Part shown: piece after piece, positions 1 to 5,507 of the stretch | Layout: each line of letters opens with the position of its first letter | Position numbering within the stretch: the stretch's first letter is position 1 | Assembly: GCA_020851015.1 (NCBI GenBank) | Contig: JADZDN010000213.1 | Location: 1-5,507, forward strand | DNA length: 5,507 nucleotides | Direction: 5' to 3' | From: Alphaproteobacteria bacterium | GTDB taxonomy: Bacteria > Pseudomonadota > Alphaproteobacteria > JAEULC01 | Program-made: the position numbers and the translations under genes | Notes under the pieces: generated by a model | Told to the model about the DNA's origin: nothing | The model's database searches: none | Seen by the model: only the letters and a program-made list of their open reading frames with translations

Positions 1-7
1 CCCCCTA

Positions 8-30
8 CCCCCTCCCGCAAGGGGAGGGGG
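8..30 (-). terminator. C/G-rich hairpin, possible terminator downstream of hrpB
   Basis: A perfect 9-bp stem (CCCCCTCCC at 8-16 pairing with GGGAGGGGG at 22-30) closes a five-base GCAAG loop. It lies about 110 bases past the hrpB stop codon, so it could stop hrpB transcription or that of a gene beyond the window edge. There is no run of T after the stem on either strand, so it is not a textbook intrinsic terminator. C/G hairpins with a GCAA-type loop recur between genes of many alphaproteobacteria, so it may instead be a dispersed repeat unit. The preceding bases 1-7 (CCCCCTA) echo the left arm, as in a partly duplicated arm. Confidence 0.4.
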
Positions 31-141
31 GCCACACACGAAATCTACGCGGCGGCGGTTCGCGAGCCGGACAGCCATGCAACAAGTGCGGCCATGACAA
101 TTGAGAAGGGCACTCAACCCAATCCGCTCGGGAATTGCTTC
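31..141. other. non-coding 3' flank of hrpB
   Basis: This short stretch lies between the edge hairpin and the hrpB stop codon. Reading frames that cross it on either strand have no ribosome site or recognisable protein, and they run into hrpB in the wrong frame. I see no RNA gene or further strong hairpin here. Confidence 0.5.
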
Positions 142-2610
142 CTACCCGCGCGGCTTGGCGCGGCGCGTCGGCGGCGCGGCCAGCGGGTCGTCGGGCCAGG
201 GATGCTTGGGGTAGCGGCCCTTCATCTCGGCCCGCACGGACCGGTAGGAACCGGCCCAGAACCCCGGCAGGTCGCGCGTCACCTGCACCGGCCGGTGCGC
301 CGGCGACAATAGGTGCACGGTCAGCTTGATGCGCCCGCACCCGATCGCCGGATGCCGCGCTAGGCCGAACAGTTCCTGCACGCGCACGGCGACCGCCGGG
401 CCGCCCTCGGCCTCATAGTCGATCGGCAGGCGCGAGCCCGTGGGCGCGTCGAAATGCGACGGCGCCTCGGCGTCCAGGCGGCGGCGCAATTCCCAGGGCA
501 GCAGCGCATCGATCGCCGCGGCCAGGTCGCCGGTTCCGATCTCGGCCAGCGAACGCTTTCCCGACAGGAACGGCCCGAGCCACTGGTCCAGCGACGCCGC
601 GAGGGCCGTGTCCGCCAGGTCGGGCCAGGCTTCCGGGTCCAGCGCGCGCAGGAACCCGACCCGCGCGCGCAGCCGCTTCTGCTCGCCGCTCCAGGGCAGG
701 CAGGCGACGCCGAGCTGGCGGATGCCGGCCACCAGGGCCGTGCGCAGCATCTCCGGTGCGACCGCCGCGGCCTGCTGCTCGGAGAGGACCAGGCTGCCGA
801 GCCGCCGCAGACGGCGGGCGCGCACGCTGCGCGTCTGGGGATCGAAGCGAACCTCGTCCTCGGTGCGGATCGTCTCCGCGAATTCATCCTCGATCGCCGC
901 CTCGCTCAGCGGCGCGGCCAGCACGATGCGCGCCGCCGCGCCGCCGCCCGCGAGATCGGCCACGGCCAGGTAGGGCTCGCGCGCCAGCGCGTCGGCGGGA
1001 TCGATCGCGGCCCCGCGACCGTTGGCGAGCAGGAACTCGCCAGGCCTGCCCGCGCGCGCCTTGGCGACGCGGTCGGGATAGGCGAGCGCCAGGACCGCGC
1101 CGGCGTGCTCGGCGACCGCCCGGCCCGCCTTCGTGCCGCCAGCCAGCCGCTGCCAGTGCTCCGCCATGCGCCGCGCCGCCCCTGCCCGCTCGCCGCGATC
1201 GGCCGCGAACTGCGCCAGGCGATGGCGCAGGTCGGCATCGCGGCCGCCGAGCCCGCGCTCGGCCAGCAGCACGGCGATCCGCGCGGCCAGCGCCCCCTCG
1301 CCGCGCGCGCCGGCCTCGACCAGCAGGTGCGCCAGACGGGGCGGCAGCGGCAGGGTCGCCAGCGCGCGGCCTTGCGGAGTCAGCCGGCCCTGCCCGTCCA
1401 GCGCGTTCAGCTCGTGCAGCAATGCCCGCGCCTCGGCGGACGCTCCCGCCGGCGGCAGGTCGAGGAACTTGAGCGCCGCCGGATCGGCGACGCCCCATTC
1501 CGCCAGCGCAAGGGCCAGCGGCGCCAAGTCCGCCTCGAGGATTTCCGGCGGCGCGAACGCCAGGAGCCCGCGATTCTCCGCCTCGTCCCACAGGCGGTAG
1601 CAGGCGCCCGGCTCGGTGCGGCCCGCGCGGCCGCGCCGCTGGTCGGCCGAGGCGCGCGCGGCGCGCAGCGTCGCAAGCCCGGTCAATCCGGTTTCCGGGT
1701 CGTAGCGCGGCACGCGGGCCAGGCCCGAATCGACCACGACGCGCACGCCCTCGATCGTCAGGCTGGTCTCGGCGATCGAGGTCGCCAGCACGATTTTGCG
1801 CCGGCCCGCCGCCGCCGGCGCGATGGCGCGGTCCTGCGCCGAAGCATCGAGCGTGCCGTGCAGCGGCGCCAGCTCGACCGCGGGGTCGGCGATGCGCTTG
1901 CGCAGCAGGGCCTCGGTACGCCGGATTTCGCGCGCGCCCGGCAGGAAGGCCAGGATCGAGCCGGGCTCGCGCGCCAGCGCCGCCATCACCGCGTCGGCCA
2001 TCTGCGGCTCGATCGGCTGGCGCGGGTCGCGGCCGAGATAGCGGGTCGCGACCGGAAAGACGCGGCCGGCGCTCTCGATCACCGGCGCATCGCCCAGCAG
2101 CGCCGCCACGCGCGCGCCATCGATCGTGGCCGACATCACCAGCAGACGCAGGTCCGGACGCAGCGCGCCCTGCGCGTCGATCGCCAGCGCCAGCCCCAGG
2201 TCGCCGTCCAGGCTGCGCTCGTGGAACTCGTCGAAGATCACGCAGCCGATGCCGTCGAGCGCGGGATCGGCCAGGATGCGCCGCGTGAACAGGCCTTCGG
2301 TCACCACCTCGATGCGCGTGCGCGGCCCGACGCGCGACTGCATGCGCACGCGATAGCCGACCGTCTCGCCCACCGGCTCGCCCATCCGGCGCGCCATGTA
2401 GTCCGCCGCCGCGCGCGCCGCCAGCCGGCGCGGCTCCAGCATCACCACGCGCCCCTTGCCCAGCCAAGGCCGATCGAGCAGCGCCGGCGGCACGCGCGTG
2501 GTCTTGCCCGCGCCGGGCGGCGCCACCAGCACCGCCGCCGGCCCCGCGTCGAGCGCGGCCATGAGTTGCGGCAGCGCGGCATCGACGGGCAGCGTTTGTT
2601 GGTCCGACAT
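142..2610 (-). CDS. hrpB: ATP-dependent helicase HrpB (DEAH-box family)
   Basis: Complete 822-residue DEAH/DExH-type helicase, a normal length for HrpB. Seen in order: Walker A GAGKTT (33-38) in the first RecA domain, the LEPRRLAAR motif (58-66), the Walker B variant DEFHER (127-132), SAT (160-162), FLPG (222-225) and ATSIAETSLTIEGV (276-289) in the second RecA domain, and QRRGRAGR (324-331). A winged-helix/HA2-like region follows at about 350-430. The HrpB-specific C-terminal domain is marked by PSHFDAPTGSRLPIDY (717-732), SPAHRPVQVTRDLPGFW (769-785) and YPKHPWPDDP (800-809). The family is expected to hydrolyse ATP and act on RNA in the cytoplasm; its cellular role is poorly defined. The frame also opens at a GTG at 2637, nine codons earlier, but the ATG at 2610 puts MSDQQTLPVDAALPQL at the N-terminus, typical of the family. 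Neither start has a clear Shine-Dalgarno sequence. The gene is divergent from the epimerase gene and intact. Confidence 0.96.
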   Translation of the reverse strand: MSDQQTLPVDAALPQLMAALDAGPAAVLVAPPGAGKTTRVPPALLDRPWLGKGRVVMLEPRRLAARAAADYMARRMGEPVGETVGYRVRMQSRVGPRTRIEVVTEGLFTRRILADPALDGIGCVIFDEFHERSLDGDLGLALAIDAQGALRPDLRLLVMSATIDGARVAALLGDAPVIESAGRVFPVATRYLGRDPRQPIEPQMADAVMAALAREPGSILAFLPGAREIRRTEALLRKRIADPAVELAPLHGTLDASAQDRAIAPAAAGRRKIVLATSIAETSLTIEGVRVVVDSGLARVPRYDPETGLTGLATLRAARASADQRRGRAGRTEPGACYRLWDEAENRGLLAFAPPEILEADLAPLALALAEWGVADPAALKFLDLPPAGASAEARALLHELNALDGQGRLTPQGRALATLPLPPRLAHLLVEAGARGEGALAARIAVLLAERGLGGRDADLRHRLAQFAADRGERAGAARRMAEHWQRLAGGTKAGRAVAEHAGAVLALAYPDRVAKARAGRPGEFLLANGRGAAIDPADALAREPYLAVADLAGGGAAARIVLAAPLSEAAIEDEFAETIRTEDEVRFDPQTRSVRARRLRRLGSLVLSEQQAAAVAPEMLRTALVAGIRQLGVACLPWSGEQKRLRARVGFLRALDPEAWPDLADTALAASLDQWLGPFLSGKRSLAEIGTGDLAAAIDALLPWELRRRLDAEAPSHFDAPTGSRLPIDYEAEGGPAVAVRVQELFGLARHPAIGCGRIKLTVHLLSPAHRPVQVTRDLPGFWAGSYRSVRAEMKGRYPKHPWPDDPLAAPPTRRAKPRG

Positions 2611-2651
2611 GGCCGCGATAGTCTTAAGCGCAATCACGCGGCAGGGGAATC
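2611..2651. promoter_or_regulatory. 41-bp divergent intergenic region hrpB / epimerase
   Basis: This is all the DNA between the preferred start codons of two divergent genes. It contains the epimerase ribosome site (AGGGGA, 2643-2648), a CTTAAG palindrome (2623-2628) and a spaced inverted repeat GCCGCG (2612-2617) / CGCGGC (2637-2642). I cannot pick out a convincing -35/-10 pair on either strand. It is too short for two separate full promoters, so promoter elements must overlap each other or reach into the coding regions. If hrpB used its upstream GTG, only 14 bp would remain. Confidence 0.45.
2643..2648 (+). promoter_or_regulatory. ribosome binding site of the epimerase gene
   Basis: AGGGGA ends three bases before the ATG at 2652. 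It is a G-rich Shine-Dalgarno-like match at slightly short spacing and supports that ATG as the start. Confidence 0.55.
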
Positions 2652-3554
2652 ATGGACCACGGCATTGCGACGCTGGAACTCGCATCCGGCAATGCGCGGC
2701 TGGTGCTGGCGCCGGGCTTCGGCGGCACGATCCTCCGCTACGCGTCCGAGATCGGGGCGCGCCGCATCGACTGGTTCCGCCCCACCGCCGGCGAACCGAA
2801 GCAGGCCGGCGACACCGCCTGCTTCCCGCTCGTGCCCTTCTCCAGCCGCGTGCGCGACAGCCGCTTCCGCTTCGGCGGGCGAACGGTCGAGCTTCCGCGC
2901 GTCGCGCGCTACGGCGCGCATTTCCGTCACGGCTTCGGCTGCCTCGGCGCTTGGGACGTGGCGGAGCAGGCCGCCGATCGCGCGGTGCTGGAACTCCGCG
3001 AAACCGGAACGTCCTGGCCCTTCCCGTTCCGCGCGCGCCAGGAATTCCGTCTCGCGCCGGAGGCGCTGCGCGTGTCGATGGAGATCACTAACAACGGGCG
3101 CGAAGCGATGCCCGCGGGACTGGGGCTGCATCCCTATTTTCCGCGCACGAAGCTGAGCCGCGTGCAAGCCAAGGTTTCCGGCATGTGGGACGCCGACCCG
3201 GACCTGCTGCCGACACGCCTGGTGACGCCGCCGCCGGCGGATCGCGATCCGGGCCATGGCCTGATGCCGGCGCGGATTGCCGTCGACCGCGTCTACAGCG
3301 ACTGGTCGCGCCAAGCCCGCATCGATTGGCCGGAGCACGGCGCCAGCCTGACGATGACGGCCGAGCGGCCTCTCGGCTTCCTGGTGATCTACACGCCGCC
3401 GAACGAGGATTTCTTCTGCGTCGAGCCGGTCACGCACATTCCCGATGCATTCAACCTGGCGGCCGACGGATGCGCCGACACCGGCATGATCGTGCTCGAG
3501 CCGGGTCAGTCCCTCGGCGCTGCCGCCGGCTTCGCGGTCGCGTCCGCGCGGTAG
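2652..3554 (+). CDS. aldose 1-epimerase family protein (GalM/YphB-like)
   Basis: Complete 300-residue protein of the galactose mutarotase superfamily, close in length to the E. coli YphB type. Members interconvert the alpha and beta anomers of aldoses in the cytoplasm; the sugar used here cannot be read from sequence. Visible family marks: GFGGTILRY near the N-terminus (22-30), the substrate-pocket segment PFSSRVRDSRFRFGG (62-76, usually PFSNRI..GRF.F.G) with Arg66, His93 in HGFG (93-96), the likely catalytic His160 in GLGLHPYF (156-163), an Asp-containing VDRVYSDW (211-218), and the likely catalytic base Glu258 in FCVEPVTHIPDAFN (255-268). It has no signal peptide or membrane segment. The ATG is backed by AGGGGA just upstream and leaves a normal N-terminal strand. 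No sugar kinase, transporter or Leloir-pathway gene lies beside it here, so its pathway is open. The Ser replacing the usual Asn at residue 64 or 65 is a minor deviation. Confidence 0.93.
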   Translation: MDHGIATLELASGNARLVLAPGFGGTILRYASEIGARRIDWFRPTAGEPKQAGDTACFPLVPFSSRVRDSRFRFGGRTVELPRVARYGAHFRHGFGCLGAWDVAEQAADRAVLELRETGTSWPFPFRARQEFRLAPEALRVSMEITNNGREAMPAGLGLHPYFPRTKLSRVQAKVSGMWDADPDLLPTRLVTPPPADRDPGHGLMPARIAVDRVYSDWSRQARIDWPEHGASLTMTAERPLGFLVIYTPPNEDFFCVEPVTHIPDAFNLAADGCADTGMIVLEPGQSLGAAAGFAVASAR

Positions 3555-3787
3555 CGGCCGCAATGCGCTGATGCTGCCGGGGCGCTGATGCCCGCCGTGG
3601 CGACGCACGCCTCACGGCAATCGATCCCCGGAACTGAACTTCAACGCTCGGGGCGCATGGGGTGTTCTCGGGTGCCGGTCCCGCCGTGCCGATCACGCAA
3701 ATCGATAGCGGTCGTCCGAACGCGACATGGCGCGCCTCCGCCGCGCGCGGAAACGCTGTCGATGCCGCGGAGCTTGGCCACATCCAC
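3555..3787. other. GC-rich intergenic stretch, no gene recognised
   Basis: This stretch follows the epimerase stop codon. Short frames exist on both strands (for example 3588-3797 plus and 3451-3783 minus), but their products are Arg/Pro/Ala-rich, lack recognisable motifs and have no good ribosome sites. I see no strong intrinsic terminator for the epimerase gene. The best local fold is a 4-bp GGGC/GCCC stem at 3580-3593. The stretch also holds a 10-bp direct repeat near the epimerase end and two of three scattered ATCGAT sites (3620, 3701). Confidence 0.5.
3565..3591. repeat. 10-bp direct repeat GCGCTGATGC x2
   Basis: Two exact copies of GCGCTGATGC lie at 3565-3574 and 3582-3591, 17 bases apart start to start, just past the epimerase stop. 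The tandem spacing could reflect a small duplication. With only two copies in GC-rich DNA, chance is possible. Confidence 0.4.
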
Positions 3788-3838
3788 GAAAATATAACTT
3801 TCGTATCGATTAACTATATCTTAGGTTCTAATCTTCAT
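3788..3838 (+). promoter_or_regulatory. AT-rich island, probable promoter region of the chemoreceptor gene
   Basis: By hand count only 13 of these 51 bases are G or C, in a window otherwise dominated by G and C. Such a sharp drop between genes usually marks a promoter or a nucleoid-protein site. Candidate -10 elements are TATATC (3815-3820) and TCTAAT (3827-3832, five of six matches to TATAAT). No good TTGACA-like -35 box sits at 16-18 bp from either, so the exact promoter and sigma factor are unresolved. If transcription starts here and runs right, the receptor message would have a leader of roughly 200 bases. Confidence 0.45.
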
Positions 3839-3853
3839 GCTTTTCCGCATGAA
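3834..3853. repeat. perfect 7-bp inverted repeat at the edge of the AT-rich island
   Basis: TTCATGC (3834-3840) and GCATGAA (3847-3853) are exact reverse complements separated by TTTTCC. As DNA this resembles a dimeric regulator site just downstream of the candidate -10 elements. As RNA it would form a short hairpin early in the leader. No T-run follows on either strand, so a terminator role is unlikely. Confidence 0.5.
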
Positions 3854-4042
3854 ACTCGTCTGGAGGCTTAAAGGCGTTCAGCAGACCGGCCAAGCGCGGC
3901 CCCGCCTGAGAACCGCTCGTCGACTCTGGTCAGTTGCTGCCGCGCCTATGTCTGCACGCAACCGGGTGGCGCGACGCAAGTACAACGCATTGCAATAGCG
4001 CACCGGAATTCCCGTCCCACGAGAGCCTAAGGAAGGCCACAA
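3854..4042. other. upstream or leader region of the chemoreceptor gene
   Basis: About 190 non-coding bases lie between the inverted repeat and the receptor start. A GGAGG at 3862-3866 looks like a Shine-Dalgarno sequence but has no start codon at usable distance after it. A 49-codon frame from ATG 3849 to TAG 3998 gives an Arg-rich product with no recognisable features and no ribosome site, so I do not call it. I find no riboswitch or RNA gene that I can name. Confidence 0.4.
4029..4036 (+). promoter_or_regulatory. ribosome binding site of the chemoreceptor gene
   Basis: AAGGAAGG ends six bases before the ATG at 4043, a good Shine-Dalgarno match at normal spacing. GCCT (4025-4028) and AGGC (4034-4037) could form a tiny stem placing AAGGA in its loop, probably too weak to matter. 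Confidence 0.7.
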
Positions 4043-5507
4043 ATGCTCGCCAATCTTCGCATCGTCACTCGCCTGATAATCGCCGTCAGCGTTCCCGTCG
4101 CCGTGCTCATCGGGTTCACGGGGTATAATCTTTCGGACCGCTGGCAGACCCGGGCCGAAATGGCGAGCCTGGGCGCGCTGGCCGACGGCGTCGCTCGGAT
4201 CAGCCGGCTGGTACACGACCTGCAGCGCGAGCGCGGCGCGTCGGCCGTGTTCGTCGGCAGCAAGGGTGAGCAACTCAAGGCCGAATTGCCGGCGCAACGC
4301 AAGCAGACGGACGAGCAGCGTGCGCCGGCCCTGGAGTTCCTGAAGGCGCTCAAGGCGGGGGCGGACGCGGCGACGCTCAAGGACGCCATTGCGGCGGCTG
4401 AATCCGCCACGGCGGCGCTGGATACGCGGCGCCAGGAGATCGACAGCTTCACGATCACCCCGGTAAATTCCAACACCTATTTCACCGAAACGGTCGGCAA
4501 GCTTCTCGTCGTCGCCGGCGAGATCGCCAAGGTCAGCAGCCGCGGCGACGTGACGGGGGCGATTTCCGCCTATGTCAGCTTCATGCAGGGCAAGGAGCGC
4601 GCGGGCCAGGAACGCGCCACCGGCGCCGCCGGCATTTCCACCGGCAAGTTCGACCAGGCGGGCTATGTGCGCGTGCTGGGCCTGGCCGCCGCGCAGGACA
4701 CCTACCTCGCTGCGTTCCTCGCGGGGGCGACGTCCAGCCAGCGGAAGTTCTACGCCGACACGATGGCGGGCCGCGTCACCGACGAGGTGCTGCGGATGCG
4801 CAAGATCGTCGCCGAAGGGGGCTTGAACGGCGAGCTGCAGGGCCTGGATGGCAAGTCCTGGTTCGACGCCACGACGGCGCGCATCGACCTCCTGAAGACC
4901 GTCGAGGACCGGATCGCAACCGATCTGGGCGCGCAGAGCCACGCGATCCTGGCGGACGCGACGCGCGCTCTGGCCGTGCTCGCCGGAATCGCATCGCTGG
5001 GGCTCGCCGGCAGTGCGGCGCTTATCCTCGTCATGGCGCGCAGCATCACCGGGCCGGTCGCGGCGATGACGGCGGCGATGGGGCGGCTGGCGCAAAAGGA
5101 CTGGACCACCGAGGTCCCGGCCCAGAACCGGGGCGACGAGATCGGCCAGATGGCCAAGGCGGTGCAGGTGTTCAAGGAGAACGGCATCGAGAACGAGCGA
5201 CTGCAGAAGGAGACCGAGGAGGCCCGCAAGCGGCAGGAGCAGCAGGAGATCGAGAAACGCCGCCTGGCCGACGAGGCTGCCGCCGAGACCGAGCGCAAGC
5301 TGAAGGAACTCGAGGAGCGGATGCGCCGGACGGCCGAGGAGCAGAAGCAGGCCGAGGAGCGCCAGCGGGCGGAGAGCGCCAAGCAGCGCAAGGCCGAGAT
5401 GCACGCGCTGGCCGACGGCTTCGAAGCGACCGTCAAGGGCGTCGTGCAGACGGTGTCCTCGTCGGCCTCGGAGATGCAGTCGTCCTCGACCTCGATGTCG
5501 GCGACGG
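4043..5507 (+). CDS. methyl-accepting chemotaxis protein with NIT sensor domain (5' part, cut by window end)
   Basis: The frame is open for 488 codons to the window edge without a stop, so the gene is partial by truncation of the view. Domains in order: a short cytoplasmic start; TM1 (about 11-30); a periplasmic all-helical region (about 40-305) matching the NIT family, with RLVHDLQRERGASAVFVGS (55-73) and the second-half signature QGKERAGQERATGA (182-195); TM2 (about 309-333); and HAMP (about 333-385) with Pro338 and DEIGQMA (365-371). A long Glu/Arg/Lys/Gln-rich helix follows (about 381-453), then the start of the MCP signalling domain (FEATVKGVVQTVSS, 460-473). NIT domains are proposed to sense nitrate or nitrite, but many respond to other or unknown ligands. 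The protein should sit in the inner membrane and signal through CheW/CheA; the kinase-contact hairpin and methylation sites lie mostly beyond the window. The ATG is set by AAGGAAGG and leaves the expected short tail before TM1. No che genes are visible beside it, so it looks like a stand-alone receptor. Confidence 0.94.
   Translation, partial: MLANLRIVTRLIIAVSVPVAVLIGFTGYNLSDRWQTRAEMASLGALADGVARISRLVHDLQRERGASAVFVGSKGEQLKAELPAQRKQTDEQRAPALEFLKALKAGADAATLKDAIAAAESATAALDTRRQEIDSFTITPVNSNTYFTETVGKLLVVAGEIAKVSSRGDVTGAISAYVSFMQGKERAGQERATGAAGISTGKFDQAGYVRVLGLAAAQDTYLAAFLAGATSSQRKFYADTMAGRVTDEVLRMRKIVAEGGLNGELQGLDGKSWFDATTARIDLLKTVEDRIATDLGAQSHAILADATRALAVLAGIASLGLAGSAALILVMARSITGPVAAMTAAMGRLAQKDWTTEVPAQNRGDEIGQMAKAVQVFKENGIENERLQKETEEARKRQEQQEIEKRRLADEAAAETERKLKELEERMRRTAEEQKQAEERQRAESAKQRKAEMHALADGFEATVKGVVQTVSSSASEMQSSSTSMSAT

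Noticed and set aside
884..2467. A 527-codon minus-strand frame inside hrpB
   Set aside because: It is an out-of-frame shadow of hrpB on the same strand, rich in R, G, A and P, without motifs.
2760..2850. Loss of the usual Asn in the epimerase PFSNR motif as a sign of an inactive enzyme
   Set aside because: The core residues (Arg66, His93, His160, Glu258) are all present, so a single Ser substitution does not argue for inactivity.
454..3156. A 900-codon open frame on the plus strand, antisense to hrpB and running into the epimerase gene
   Set aside because: The product is dominated by R, Q, A and G, with no motif or ribosome site, and it overlaps two clearly real genes. Long antisense frames are expected where third positions are mostly G or C.
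3451..3783. A 110-codon minus-strand frame between the epimerase and receptor genes
   Set aside because: It overlaps the epimerase 3' end, becomes almost pure Arg/Ala/Pro, and has no ribosome site or recognisable motif.
3869..3896. A flagellar sigma-28-like promoter (TAAA, 16-base gap, GCCAAGCG) ahead of the chemoreceptor
   Set aside because: The -35-like TAAA matches, but only four of eight bases fit GCCGATAA and the gap is one base longer than usual. This is not above chance.
3975..3994. A sigma-54 promoter ending in TTGCA near 3990
   Set aside because: The required GG of the -24 element is absent at the right distance.
3849..3998. A 49-codon plus-strand frame as a leader peptide of the receptor gene
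   Set aside because: Its ATG lies inside the right arm of the inverted repeat with no Shine-Dalgarno sequence before it, and the product is an Arg-rich peptide with no attenuation-type codon run.
3878..5404. A 508-codon open frame on the minus strand opposite the chemoreceptor gene
   Set aside because: The Leu-rich start and His/Arg/Asp-rich remainder are mirror images of the charged linker and GC-rich codons of the receptor. No recognisable protein family is visible, while the sense strand has clear NIT, HAMP and MCP features.

Overview
This GC-rich window looks like chromosomal DNA of an alphaproteobacterium. The evidence is strong G/C preference at third codon positions, a NIT-HAMP chemoreceptor with the FE-x2-V...EMQ-type start of its signalling domain, and a GCAAG-loop C/G hairpin. 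A Rhodospirillales-type host is my best guess from protein style only. No rRNA, tRNA, CRISPR array, insertion sequence or phage gene is visible. The genes are ordinary housekeeping or sensory genes, and I found no convincing new system.

Layout: positions 1-141 are the non-coding 3' flank of hrpB and hold a strong C/G hairpin at the window edge. Positions 142-2610 (minus strand) hold a complete hrpB, a DEAH-type ATP-dependent helicase with all helicase motifs and the HrpB-specific C-terminal domain. Only 41 bp separate its preferred ATG from the ATG of a divergent plus-strand gene (2652-3554). That gene encodes a complete aldose 1-epimerase of the GalM/YphB type with the expected catalytic His, His and Glu.

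Positions 3555-4042 are a 488-bp gap without a credible gene. It starts with ordinary GC-rich sequence carrying a 10-bp direct repeat. It then drops abruptly to about three-quarters A+T (3788-3838), followed immediately by a perfect 7-bp inverted repeat (3834-3853). This is the best candidate for a control region of the next gene.

From 4043 to the window end runs the 5' part (488 codons, no stop reached) of a methyl-accepting chemotaxis protein. Its order is TM1, periplasmic NIT-type sensor domain, TM2, HAMP, a long highly charged helical linker, and the beginning of the cytoplasmic signalling domain, where the window cuts it.

The three genes do not form an operon or a shared pathway. hrpB and the epimerase are divergent neighbours, and the chemoreceptor appears to have its own control region. 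Because GC-rich genes have few stop codons in other frames, very long antisense reading frames exist (for example 900 codons opposite hrpB and 508 codons opposite the receptor). I treat them as artefacts.
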